From assembly GCA_023091735.1 (NCBI GenBank), contig JALKBU010000102.1:1-64000 (forward strand): DNA of 64,000 nt. Reading direction: 5' to 3'. The translations under genes were made by a program, and so were the position numbers. Position 1 is the first letter of the stretch, and each line of letters starts with the position of its first letter. Source of the DNA: Trichomonas tenax (lineage: Eukaryota > Parabasalia > Trichomonadida > Trichomonadidae). A model generated the notes under the pieces. That model did not search any database and was not told the DNA's origin. It saw nothing but the letters and a program-made list of their open reading frames with translations. Below are positions 1 through 9,520 of this stretch, in pieces.

Positions 1-312
1 GCTTGCGGGTCGTCGATCAATCACAACATCGAAGACTGCGAATCATGCTTAGAGCTTGAAGAGTAGTGTCGTGCAGACCTCAGTGGCACCGCCAGTGTCG
101 AAGACTGCGAATCATGCACTGGGACACAAAGTATAACATCTAAGTATCGTGAAGGCTGCGCATGCCTTCACGCACTTTCGAAGCTCTGTCTTGATGACCC
201 ATTGCAAAATGACACTTTTTGTAAGCTGTGCACAAACTCTATTTCTGACAAATCTGACACTTTACAAAACACGTTAGTTGGATTTGTCCAGCACTCTGGA
301 AGTGATCGGTAA
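1..312 (+). pseudogene. 3' remnant of a CxxC-rich protein
   Basis: Frame 1 is open from the window edge to a TAA at 310-312 except for one TAG at 64-66. The translation is cysteine rich, with CxxC pairs (CESC twice, CKLC) and a repeated EDCESC unit encoded by near-identical DNA around 31-55 and 98-120. CxxC-rich surface proteins are common in trichomonads and diplomonads, but the fragment is too short to assign to a family. The in-frame stop suggests a decayed gene; the 5' part lies outside the window. Confidence 0.45.
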
Positions 313-1290
313 TATATTGTGAATTGTTATATCACTTTATTCTCTATGTTTAATGGTATTTATTCCACATCAGGACTTCAGTCTAAAAAGAATCTGATGA
401 TCGTGTAAAACATAGAATTAAACCCAAATTAGAAAGGACTTGTATTTGGCGATTTAAACATATATATATATATATATAAAAGATGGGGCTTCAAACACGT
501 AAAATATCAAAACAAAATTGAAATTCATCACCAAAAAAAGTTGAATATGATTTAATTCGATGATAAGTAAAATTAATTTTTACTGTTATCTCTTCTAGAA
601 ACATTGAATCTCATCAAAAGCCAATAAATTGAACGTTTTTATGAAAAGACAATATGACCTCCACTATGTGAAGATTTGTATGAAATAAGTTTGGTCCATT
701 TAGAGAAGATTATTTTTTGATAAGTATTTTGACAATCTATTAAAAAGTTATAAATGTTTTGTGTTACTTTTTAGTTTTTAGGATGAATTTAAAAAATTAA
801 ATTCATTTCAATATAAATTTCATACAATCTAAAATTATTAAAATTTCAATCGCTATTTTATATGTATCAATATATTTTTAATTTTTTATAAAATTTTATT
901 GAAAATATTTTTAAAGTCAAATGAATATTTCAATGATATTCAGCAAAATGTATTTTAGTGGAATTTGTAAATTTAACAAAAATATTTTATCGGGGAAAAT
1001 CAAAATCACTCTATATTGTATTTATATTAATAATACGATAAAAATAAAATTAGTACATTCGATTTTTCTTAAAAATCAATTTTTCAATTCTTATATCTCA
1101 AAAAGTCAAATATAAAAACATTATTTAATTTGTATTTTGATCGTTCCCTTTATTACAAATTGTTAACTCTGTTACATTGAAAAATTCAAAATTTATATTT
1201 TGAGTTATTTAATTATATTACGTAAAAAGGAATATAATTTTATTGAAAACGTTGAATAATTTTATTTTTTTGAGGGCACTAAAATTTTTG
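313..1290. other. AT-rich intergenic region
   Basis: No convincing gene is seen. The stretch is very AT rich and contains a TA dinucleotide run at about 460-477. The only open frame with an ATG (near 921) has the composition of random AT-rich DNA and no initiator motif. Confidence 0.6.
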
Positions 1291-2292
1291 ATGGAAGGTT
1301 GTGCACAGAACAAGATCAACATTCCTAACTATATCAACAAATATAAGGTGATAAAGGTCCTTGGGTATGGTGGGTTCGCTGTTGTTGTTTTGTAGGAGGA
1401 TGTTTCGACGAAAACGAAAGTTGCAATAAAGATCATCGATAGAAAGGAAATATCCAAACACAACTACATAATGTACTTAGAGAATGAGTTACGGCTGTCA
1501 GCGAGGTTCCATCATCCGAATATTGTTAAAGTTTTAGAAATTATCTACGAACCAGATATAATAAACATAGTAATGGAATACCTGTCAAACGAATATCTAC
1601 AAAATCTATTGGAAAACAACATTAACTTTACGATTCCCGAGCAATTGAAAATTGCTTATGAGATTTTACAGGCTTTAAAGTATCTCCATGAACGTGGCGT
1701 CTGCCATCGAGACATCAAGCCAAGCAACATTTTATTCGATGCAGAATTCCATCCTAAAATTATAGATTTTGGTGTGTCAAAGGAACAATCTGACTATCTT
1801 AACACTTACTGCTTCACATCCTTTTACATGGCCCCAGAGGTCATAAAGAACCAAGCATACGATGGAAAGAAGGTCGATATTTGGGCTTTCGGTGTGACCT
1901 TAAATTTAATTGCAGAGAAAAAGTTCCCGTGGGTTGATCAACACAGCGATATTCAGTTCATCAAAAACGTTGTTCACGACAAACTCCGCATTATCGTCGA
2001 TCAAATGGGAATTATTGGAGATATAATTAACAGAGCGCTCGTGTTTGATCCTGAAGAGTGAGTATCCGTTGATGATCTCCTCGCGTACATTGAAATGTGG
2101 GAAGCAAATAGAGTTTTCATTAGTAAATCAAGTACAAAAACTTGCAAGAACTCATTGCTGCCTAAACTTTATAACCCACAAAGCAACAACTCAACGCCAT
2201 TCGTGCCACGGGTTCTCCCGCAGTATGAAAATTTAATGAAGAAATTCAGGCTCACTGTCCGAAGGAGATGCAGTGCTGACTCCAGAGTATAA
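1291..2292 (+). pseudogene. Protein kinase pseudogene with two in-frame stops
   Basis: One frame runs from ATG 1291 to TAA 2292 and reads as a complete serine/threonine kinase, interrupted by TAG at 1393-1395 and TGA at 2059-2061. Visible in order: glycine loop (GYGGFAVVV), VAIK lysine, HRDIKPSN catalytic loop, DFG, APE, and a C-lobe ending in a DPEE*VSVDDLL motif, where the stop replaces the position usually held by Arg. The architecture resembles CAMK/NEK-like kinases. All catalytic residues remain, so the gene was disabled recently or only by point changes. Both stops could come from a single C-to-T change (CAG to TAG, CGA to TGA). A start at 1471 would lack the glycine loop and the lysine. 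Confidence 0.8.
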
Positions 2293-2467
2293 TATATTTG
2301 TTTGTTCATAAAAATGTTTTTTATTTATTAACGCAAAACATATACAAATCGCTTATCAATTAAATATGAAAAATAATTCCTCCGCATAAGTGCCCACTTT
2401 TCTTCGATGGATCATTACAAAATACGAACCCTAGACTAAAATCAAAATAAAAATAATGATTACCATG

Positions 2468-2481
2468 TCAATTTTTGTTCA
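2468..2481 (+). promoter_or_regulatory. Candidate initiator (Inr)
   Basis: TCAATTTTTGTTCA ends directly before the ATG at 2482. It resembles the trichomonad Inr (TCA+1 followed by pyrimidine/AT-rich bases), which fixes both transcription start and the likely start codon. Confidence 0.5.
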
Positions 2482-3366
2482 ATGAGTGAAGAAGGCTCGG
2501 ACAAAGAGAAGGAAATAGTGATTCCTGTTGTCGGCGGCGGTGACAAAGACAAAGATGACAGAAAGAGGGCACCACCACCACGCGCTGATCCTTCTAAACT
2601 CAAAGGATCCGGAGGTTCACCGCAATCTTTTATGTTTTCTAGCTCTATGTCGATTGAACAGGTCAAAGATCAACTCGCGAAGATATTTGTCAAAGTTTAC
2701 GAGCAAAAGCAGTTGAATGATGATACGTTGTCTGATTATCTTTCTGTTAGAAAGTTAAGAGTAATAATACGATTGCTGAAACTCACCGATAAACCGGAAA
2801 GTTCACTCAGAAAGCCGATTCTTTGCAAATTATTGCTTCAATTTCTAAATTCGGATCAAATGAAAGTGAAATACGAACGTGCCAGTGAAGAACGCGAGAA
2901 ACAGGCCAAGCAGAGAGCTGAGAGGCGTGCAGAGAAGGCTGCACAAAAACTCCAAATTCAAGCTGAACAAGCAGAAGCAGCACAGCAACAACCAGCTAAA
3001 GTCGAATATACGAGGACCTCAAGGAAAACTGCAGCTGCGGCCGCTGCAGCTGCTGGAGATGATAAACGAGAACTTCCAAGAAGCGAATCTCACGGATCAA
3101 TGTCTGATGGTGAAAAATACAAGAAACAATCAGGACAAGTATCAGCATCGCCGTCTCTTTCACAGCCTTCACAATTTAACCAGCCAATTCCAAGCGCAAG
3201 ATTTGATCTTCAATTCACAACAATTAGAGATTCTGAGAGAGCACTCGAGGCCCTCCAAAATGTTAATGCCATAATATGGAAACTCTCCGAGAGAATAACA
3301 GAACTCGAAAGAGCTATTTCAATTTTAGTATTAAGAATATCAGAAGCCGAGAGATCACTTTTATAA
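2482..3366 (+). CDS. Hypothetical coiled-coil protein
   Basis: 294 residues, not recognised. The first about 55 residues are charged and low complexity (acidic/lysine runs, glycines, prolines). Residues about 58-125 form a compact predicted helical region (VKDQLAKIFVKVYEQK and following). Residues about 128-175 are a very charged Glu/Arg/Lys/Ala/Gln helix likely to form a coiled coil, followed by an alanine run near 185-193. A Ser/Gln/Pro linker leads to a C-terminal heptad-rich segment (ISERITELERAISILVLR). An Inr-like motif abuts the ATG. A cytoskeletal or scaffold role is possible but is only inferred from composition. Confidence 0.7.
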   Translation: MSEEGSDKEKEIVIPVVGGGDKDKDDRKRAPPPRADPSKLKGSGGSPQSFMFSSSMSIEQVKDQLAKIFVKVYEQKQLNDDTLSDYLSVRKLRVIIRLLKLTDKPESSLRKPILCKLLLQFLNSDQMKVKYERASEEREKQAKQRAERRAEKAAQKLQIQAEQAEAAQQQPAKVEYTRTSRKTAAAAAAAAGDDKRELPRSESHGSMSDGEKYKKQSGQVSASPSLSQPSQFNQPIPSARFDLQFTTIRDSERALEALQNVNAIIWKLSERITELERAISILVLRISEAERSLL

Positions 3367-3878
3367 CCATTAGTTTTGGATCAAAAAATTCAAAGCTAAC
3401 TCATTGAATTTGTTCATTTATTATTGAATATTTTTTTGTAAATAATATTAAATTGTATCTATTATTCATATCATCATTTTAACTTCTACTAAGCAAATAT
3501 TGAAGAACTATATTAGATACAAAGTCATAATTTGTTGAGTTATCCTTGTCACATAATTTTGCATTTATAAGCTAGTTTTAGCTAAATTCATATCAGTTAA
3601 GACACTTTAGATCTGATAGCGCAATGTTATTTAATGGCTTGAAGCTTATATTTCATTTTTTATCAATGTTTATTCAAATATTATTCTTGAAGTTATGAAA
3701 CTCATTAAAACAGAGCAAAAATTTATATCAAATTGCATATGCCATTGATTCGAAAGTCTGTGAGCTTAAAATCAAACATATTTTTTCATGAGTTTATTAA
3801 ATTTAACAAACTTAGCATTAAGAATAAGATATGCGAGATGTGCTGTTTCAAATAATATAAATTAAAATCTTTATTCTT
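3367..3878. other. Intergenic region between converging genes
   Basis: AT-rich spacer between two converging genes. No open frame, repeat or stem-loop was noticed. Confidence 0.6.
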
Positions 3879-4589
3879 CTATTCTTTGATCACAGATGTG
3901 ATATCAGCTGTGTATACTGGTATTGTTAAGGAGGATGGGATGCGGATATGGATTGTTGCAATATTCTCCTTTCCAACCTTTGAGAAAATTCCATTAATAA
4001 CATCAACAGCGTTCTCAGCAATATTAGCAGCCTCCCAGCTAAGCTTTCCAACGGGAGCAGCAAACTTGTTTCCTTTTGGAAGAATAACAGGAGAAGAGTT
4101 GAGAGCTTGGTCGATTGGAGCAGAGAGGTCCTCGCCGGTCAAATCAACGAGGATCGGGATCTTCTTCTTCTTGTAGAACTCCTCTGTAAGCTTTGTATTT
4201 AATACATGAGAGACTCTGGAATCAGCTAAGAAGCATCTTGTGTCTTTGATTAATTGGCGGGCATTGTATGTCTCTTTGAAGCGTTCTCCGAACTTTTTAA
4301 CTGAGTATGTCTTGATTTCAACTGGATAATCGAGCTCGCGGATTTTCTGCTTCCATTCTGCGTGTGGATCTTTGGTGATTAAGACGACACGGAGTGTGGA
4401 ATTCTCGTAGAGATTGTGACGAACTGGAATTGTGAACGGGTATTGAGATTTGTATTCATAATTTTGCCATAACGTGAAAATAAGTGTGACATTCGGGTCC
4501 TCAGCAACGAGCTCGTCTTCATCCTTCTTTGTGAGCTGCTTGAGGGCCTCGAAGCCTTTCTCGATATGCTTAAGAAGAGTATCAGACAT
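3879..4589 (-). CDS. Ribosomal L1-domain protein (UTP30/RSL1D1-like)
   Basis: The frame reads as a ribosomal-L1-fold protein of about 236 residues from the ATG at 4589 (MSDTLLKHIEKGFEAL). An in-frame ATG at 4703 would add 38 residues unlike the family, so I prefer 4589. The order of elements (PFTIPVRHNLYENSTLRVVL, then ITKDPHAEWK, then a lysine-rich KKKKIPILVDLTGEDL stretch and a C-terminal IHIRIP strand) resembles the Cic1/Utp30/RSL1D1 group, which acts in nucleolar pre-rRNA processing, more than cytosolic L10a. That subgroup call rests on remembered family features. No clear Inr is visible upstream. Confidence 0.7.
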   Translation of the reverse strand: MSDTLLKHIEKGFEALKQLTKKDEDELVAEDPNVTLIFTLWQNYEYKSQYPFTIPVRHNLYENSTLRVVLITKDPHAEWKQKIRELDYPVEIKTYSVKKFGERFKETYNARQLIKDTRCFLADSRVSHVLNTKLTEEFYKKKKIPILVDLTGEDLSAPIDQALNSSPVILPKGNKFAAPVGKLSWEAANIAENAVDVINGIFSKVGKENIATIHIRIPSSLTIPVYTADITSVIKE

Positions 4590-5270
4590 TATTGTCCTAA
4601 AAAAATTTAAAAATTTTGAGGACACAACACATCGTTTTACAGTGCACATGGCCTTCCCTTCACTATTCAACCCGTATTTTCGCCTTGAAACGCCAAAAAT
4701 CACTCATTTTATTTTAGTTTTTATTTAGATAAATCAAATAGCATATAACAAACAGAATAAGTCTCCAACATCCACTGAGTATATTTTACCTTTAGATACT
4801 TATTGCTTATATATTGTTTTAAATCATGATTTAAATTTAGCAAAATTACAGTGTATTTTTATTATCATTGATATAAGCTACAAACAAAGCTTGATTGACT
4901 GCTTTTGCGGTCATGAATTCATTAGGTTTTATATCATCAATCTTTTTCTAATAAATGATTGTGTTAATTCCTCACTTTATTAATATTTGTTTTCTGATTT
5001 GAGTATGTAATTGATGCATAGTGATCATTAGCAAAAAGCATTGTTTTATATGCATATATTTTTAATATACATTTTTCGAGATATCGATGATATAACACAC
5101 TTACAATTTGTCACGTACCGAAAGTTGTCATGAAAAGTGACATAAAAGTGAATTATCTGACATGTAAAACTGTCAGAATCTCTAGCTTTATGCGTCAAAA
5201 TATTAATATTATTGACATGTAAAGTCCTATTATCATTCAAATTATGTATTAGTTTTTATTTCAAAATCGT

Positions 5271-5352
5271 GTCTGACGGGAAGAACTGGGGACTACATTG
5301 ACACAGGTACCACGCATGTTAGTAGCTAAACTCACAGATCTTCCTTTCATAC
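5271..5352. repeat. Imperfect foldback, related to the next one
   Basis: Arms 5271-5294 and 5329-5352 pair at about 16 of 24 positions. The arm sequences (GGAAGAACTG and its complement CTTCCTTTC) resemble the loop-proximal parts of the arms at 5403-5584, so the two look like diverged copies. Confidence 0.5.
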
Positions 5353-5402
5353 GCCATCATTAAGAAATCAAAGATTTCCACTTCAGAATGCCTCTGAAGA
5401 GC

Positions 5403-5584
5403 AAAATTAAATGCTTGATTGGGACAGGTAGCCAAGGTGCTAGCAATCCGGTCCACAGTTCTTCCTTTCAGAAGCATTCTGTAGAGTAAATCGCTGATTA
5501 TTTCGAAAATAGGGTCTGAAAGGAAGAACTGTGGATTGGATTGCTAGCATTTTGGCTACCAGTGCCAATGAAGCATTTAATTTT
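5403..5584. repeat. Long foldback with 69-nt arms
   Basis: Arms 5403-5471 and 5516-5584 are reverse complementary at 62 of 69 positions around a 44-nt loop. Four of the seven mismatches would be G:U pairs if the plus strand were transcribed, and none would be on the minus strand; the other three are G/G or A/A-type mismatches. This is a strong candidate hairpin RNA or a foldback element. Confidence 0.85.
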
Positions 5585-5650
5585 CTTTTCAAAGTAAATT
5601 TAAACAAATATAGGATATCATTCTTCCAATAATCATTTATAATCACATGC

Positions 5651-5689
5651 CACGTAAATATTTATTTGTCAAATATAAATGTTTACATG
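5651..5689. repeat. Short near-palindrome
   Basis: Arms 5651-5668 and 5670-5689 pair over about 16 positions with a two-base bulge and essentially no loop. It lies within 70 bases of the long foldback. Confidence 0.5.
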
Positions 5690-6098
5690 TCAGATATTGG
5701 CGCTTTTGTATCACTTTTTCGGTATGCAACAATTTCAATTATATGATTGCAAATCTTATGAACATGTAATGAAACTCATATAGTGAGGTCCCCTGTATGT
5801 ATACTAAATAGCTGTATATAGCATTTTAAGGTTTGTCCTCGAGAATTGGTGCCAGGAAGTCCAATAGAGGTCTATCGTTGTACTTTTCCACCCTAATGAG
5901 GACGATAAGAAATCCTCTCTCGTCAATTTTTGTCGCACCTCGGAAATAATTTTAACAAATTGAATACTTTACAAAACGGCTGATAAATTTTCTTGAAATG
6001 TCAATTTTGCCAATAATTTGTTAGATTACAGTGTTTTTAAAAAATTACATTTGACTTTTGAGACGAAAAGTTTTAGTGAACGATAAAGGTTCTCAAAA

Positions 6099-6107
6099 TC
6101 ATTTTTA
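6099..6107 (+). promoter_or_regulatory. Candidate initiator (Inr)
   Basis: TCATTTTTA immediately precedes the ATG at 6108, a good match to the trichomonad Inr. The predicted leader is about 7 nt. Confidence 0.65.
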
Positions 6108-6866
6108 ATGGATATCGCATGGCAAACTGAAAATGTAAATAGCGATTTTCCATTTAACGACCCCCGATTCCCATCTGCTCAGGCATTAATGCCACGCCTG
6201 AAGTATGATATTCTTGCACTAACTGAGATACGCCGGAAAAGTATCGAAATCGGTAATCATATGAGATTTAACGGCTTCGGAGTTTTTGCTGGTAGATGTG
6301 ATTTTGCTGATTTTGTCATGAGGGCCTGTTATTTCACATTCATTTTTGGTTTTGAATACGATTTTATACCACAATGCAAACCAAAATCCCTTCCGGTAAT
6401 TCAAGAATATATCAATGATAAATTTTACGATCGTCTAGCTGCAGACATGAACAAACTTTTCAGTTATGTTCACGATAAACTTCCCCAGTTATCAAACCTT
6501 GTTGAAATCCACAAAGATGCGTCCACATCTTTCGATCCTTTATCATTTTTCAGCAATGAACGCCGCAAATTGAAAGCACAAAAACAATCTTTGGCAGCCA
6601 ATCGCCTTCAACAAATGTGCACTGAAATCATAAAGTTCTTGATTCCTATTATCAGGACTTACCAGAGTATATTAGATGAAATGTTTAAGAGTTTATTCGA
6701 GAAAAAATTAGTAGATAGAGTCAACTATGAATACAAGATTGAAGATCTTAATGAGCCAAAGAGTGTTTCATACATCCCCGATCCAGTGATGTATCCTAAA
6801 CAGGAATGCCTTTTCAATGTCGAAATTACTCCAATTGTAAGCACTGAAAAATTAATTCGAGTCTGA
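6108..6866 (+). CDS. Hypothetical protein
   Basis: 252 residues, no family recognised. Aromatic and hydrophobic patches around 70-90 (CYFTFIFGFEYDF) could be a buried helix or strand rather than a membrane span. Residues about 105-205 look largely helical, including a basic stretch ERRKLKAQKQSLAANRLQQ. No signal peptide. The start is supported by an adjacent Inr. The frame is uninterrupted and its base composition matches neighbouring genes, so I consider it real. Confidence 0.75.
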   Translation: MDIAWQTENVNSDFPFNDPRFPSAQALMPRLKYDILALTEIRRKSIEIGNHMRFNGFGVFAGRCDFADFVMRACYFTFIFGFEYDFIPQCKPKSLPVIQEYINDKFYDRLAADMNKLFSYVHDKLPQLSNLVEIHKDASTSFDPLSFFSNERRKLKAQKQSLAANRLQQMCTEIIKFLIPIIRTYQSILDEMFKSLFEKKLVDRVNYEYKIEDLNEPKSVSYIPDPVMYPKQECLFNVEITPIVSTEKLIRV

Positions 6867-7020
6867 AACAAAATGTATCTTCGTGTAAAATATAACATTT
6901 GAACAAGCTTGTCGTCTTTCTCCATTTAACCCCAAATTACCACTGCCTTTTTTGCGAAACTGACAATTTGGAACAATTCAATAATATCAAAATTCATTTA
7001 TGCAATTTTGTAGGATAAAT

Positions 7021-7069
7021 TAGAGCATGATATGCTGGCATCGATTAGATATCATTATGTCATGTTCTA
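7021..7069. repeat. Imperfect foldback
   Basis: Arms starting TAGAGCATGA and ending TCATGTTCTA pair at about 17 of 22 positions around a short loop (about 7042-7049). It lies in the spacer between two plus-strand genes. Confidence 0.5.
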
Positions 7070-7297
7070 AGTACATGGTCGAAATCTCTTGAAATGTGAT
7101 ATGAAATGCCCGATTTCGGGCTCATAATATGCTTCTAGTCATGCAGAAGGATACTGTGGGCCAGAAAATAGTCATTTTCTATCACAATTTATGGAATATT
7201 GTGTATTGAATTCAATTTCGACGAGCAAGAGCCATCAACAAGCTTGATTGATGTAGGAATGTAATGTATTCGTTAGCTAAGCGATTAATAACTCTTG

Positions 7298-7340
7298 TTT
7301 TTTTTTTTTGTTGTTGTTGTTTGTTTGTTTGTTTGTTTGA
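7298..7340. repeat. Poly-T / GTT / GTTT simple repeat
   Basis: A T run is followed by tandem GTT and then GTTT units. It lies about 120 bases upstream of the membrane-protein gene. The minus-strand frame across it (KQTNKQQQQKKK) is low complexity and is not called a gene. Confidence 0.8.
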
Positions 7341-7459
7341 TTTTTCAACTTCATAATGAAAGAATAACATGAGGAAGTTTGTATAATCATCCGTAACGAG
7401 ATTAAATTGTTGATGCATTTTTTCATTCAATTTTGATGCATTTTTTAAAAGTGACAATT

Positions 7460-7475
7460 TCATTTTTCATTACTC
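7460..7475 (+). promoter_or_regulatory. Candidate initiator (Inr)
   Basis: TCATTTTTCATTACTC abuts the ATG at 7476; it contains two TCATT cores, so the leader could be about 14 or 7 nt. Confidence 0.65.
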
Positions 7476-8552
7476 ATGAATACAGTCAAATCGCTGGTTT
7501 CATTGTTCATAAAGATAATAGGCTATATCGTAATCCATTTCTACTTCTTATCAAAAGGTTCTGCTGCTCAAAACAAGTTAGTAGTATTCGCATCAGCTTT
7601 CAACAATGATATATTTGTCAAAGCTGCCAAGTTCGAGCAATTTTACAAGGTATGTACATTTGCCATTAAAATTGTAATTTACTACGGATGGCTTGACATT
7701 GCATATAGATCGATGAATTTCATCATTCAAGTGGTAACGTTTTTCTATTACATAACAATGATAAAAAATGCAATTAGTAGACGTACCCATCTTCCACCCA
7801 AAGCCATCACAGGTATTTATCGATTTTTCCAAAATTACCAAGTTCATCTTTGGATCCGTCCAGCAATGCTCAAACAATGTCAAGAATACAACAATATTCC
7901 GCAGTGCAACGATAACAGTAATTGTGGATTCAAAATTGATTTATTTACGACAAATCCTGAATATAAATGCCAAGATGTAAACTTTTCCTTTACGGCGTCA
8001 AAAAGTCAAATTACTGAACGTAAGATTTGCTGTTTAACTGAATGCTATATCTTTGCAGTCTTAATTCTAAGCGCATATTGTTTAATCACGTTGATAATTA
8101 CATATTATTCATGCTCAAAAGATTTAAAAAGTTTGAACATCACAGACTACAAAACAAATCTCACAAACTTCGAAGATGAATTGTTGTGCAATATCATTGA
8201 ACACGGTAAGAACAAATATGAAGGTAATTTATCATTAGCTGTGGGAATTCTCACCATCATTGCCAACCTCAGTACAGATTGCGTTAATTTCTTCTATAAT
8301 TATCATCAATTGAAAAAATATTGCGAAAAACTTTCCGAATGTTCCACTGAGGATGAGAAAAACAATTGCGCATTTAAAGTCGATTTTTATAATATGGACT
8401 TCGCCTATAACTTCTATTATTTGAAGCAAGCTTATATTCATTCATCAGGACCACTCCATGAAAAATTGCACAACAAGATTCTTCCACTGCTATATGAAAC
8501 TCAGAGCAATCTAAAACCTCAAACTGATCAACAATCTCAAAATAGCAATTGA
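7476..8552 (+). CDS. Multi-pass membrane protein, unknown family
   Basis: 358 residues. Likely membrane spans are near 5-25, 59-73, 80-96, 190-212 and 253-275. Between spans 3 and 4, and again after span 5, lie Cys-containing segments with a common pattern: LKQC or LKKYC, then about 15-20 residues, then NCGFKIDLF or NCAFKVDFY. This points to an internal duplication of a unit made of membrane helices plus a Cys-bearing loop. The tail is Gln/Asn/Ser rich and probably soluble. The start is supported by an Inr. I do not recognise the family; a transporter, receptor or scramblase would be guesses. Confidence 0.75.
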   Translation: MNTVKSLVSLFIKIIGYIVIHFYFLSKGSAAQNKLVVFASAFNNDIFVKAAKFEQFYKVCTFAIKIVIYYGWLDIAYRSMNFIIQVVTFFYYITMIKNAISRRTHLPPKAITGIYRFFQNYQVHLWIRPAMLKQCQEYNNIPQCNDNSNCGFKIDLFTTNPEYKCQDVNFSFTASKSQITERKICCLTECYIFAVLILSAYCLITLIITYYSCSKDLKSLNITDYKTNLTNFEDELLCNIIEHGKNKYEGNLSLAVGILTIIANLSTDCVNFFYNYHQLKKYCEKLSECSTEDEKNNCAFKVDFYNMDFAYNFYYLKQAYIHSSGPLHEKLHNKILPLLYETQSNLKPQTDQQSQNSN

Positions 8553-8654
8553 AGAGATATATAATCAAATTTCATATCTCTGAGTAAAAAAAAATCATTT
8601 CTTATATTGTTTTATTTGCACTAATCCAAAATACTTTCGAATTATTGATTTTAA

Positions 8655-8984
8655 ATGATTAAAGATAGCGTAAATCACTCAATTTTGGACTTTTTTAGAT
8701 TTTCAATTCAATATAAGTCAAATGCTTCATGGAAAATTTTGAAATATGTTAAAAGGAGGAACCTTATGTTAAAAAAGTTGCTGCATTGTCTGATATGTGG
8801 TGTCTATAAAAAAATTAAAATATTTATTAGACCCTGTTTTATCAGGTATTTGTTTGATCATGGTTTTTTTAATATGATACAATTCTTTGTTGATCATTCT
8901 GTATTTGATGCAGTTTTCGAGGCCTCACAAGATGATATTTGCACTGACGAACGTAAGGATTACCTTCTTAAAACATATGCTTAA
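8655..8984 (+). CDS. Possible small hypothetical gene or remnant
   Basis: 109 residues, rich in Phe, Ile, Lys and Asp. No initiator is seen upstream, the composition is close to that of AT-rich spacer, and no domain is recognised. It could be a remnant of a longer gene. It directly follows the multi-pass membrane protein gene, but no similarity between the two was seen. Confidence 0.3.
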   Translation: MIKDSVNHSILDFFRFSIQYKSNASWKILKYVKRRNLMLKKLLHCLICGVYKKIKIFIRPCFIRYLFDHGFFNMIQFFVDHSVFDAVFEASQDDICTDERKDYLLKTYA

Positions 8985-9520
8985 TTATTTGCACTACTTG
9001 TCACTTATATAATTACACTGTTACTTCGATATGATCATTAAATATGAAATTTTCTAAAAAAATAAATTTGTTTGGCATGTTTTTCGATGTCGTGTGGATT
9101 TTGCGAGAAATTTATTGGGAGGCATCATCATATAGAGGATGCTATTATAGTCATTGCTATTAGCAGCTGGCTGCCATAATTTTCAGTTCTTGCTTGAATT
9201 GCTAATTGGATATTTTATTAACCCAGTTTTGCCAAAGTTTGTTCTAAAATACATTTGAAAAAACTGAATCAAAACTTGAAGCTAATTGATTATTTAAGCA
9301 TGATTGCACGCCCTGATTGAAGCATCTTTTATAGGTGAATCTAAAGTGATATAAGTTCATATTCTTCCCGTCCTTTATTCAAAAATGAATTCCTCTCAAA
9401 AAAAATCTGATTTTTGACACTTTACAAAGTCGATTTCAAAAAATCTCATTAATATTCGTAAATAAGCAATTCCCATTACAAAAAAACTGTATTTGAAATC
9501 CGAAACTTTCAAAATAATTA
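8985..9520. other. Intergenic region
   Basis: About 0.5 kb. A slightly GC-richer patch around 9080-9200 reads as short, stop-broken frames on both strands and may be gene debris. Nothing in it can be assigned. Confidence 0.5.

Larger units (their letters stand above)
4590..6098. other. Foldback-containing intergenic region
   Basis: About 1.5 kb without a convincing gene. It holds three foldbacks (5271-5352, 5403-5584, 5651-5689) and a comparatively GC-rich, stem-forming patch around 5837-5935. The open frame on the minus strand near 5440-5646 lies inside the largest foldback and is not believed to be coding. Confidence 0.65.

Noticed and set aside
5440..5646. Open frame of 68 codons on the minus strand
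   Set aside because: It overlaps the arms of the 69-nt foldback and has no initiator.
7650..7660. GTATGT resembling a trichomonad 5' splice site inside the membrane-protein gene
   Set aside because: The frame stays open through it and no ACTAACACACAG-type 3' site was seen downstream.
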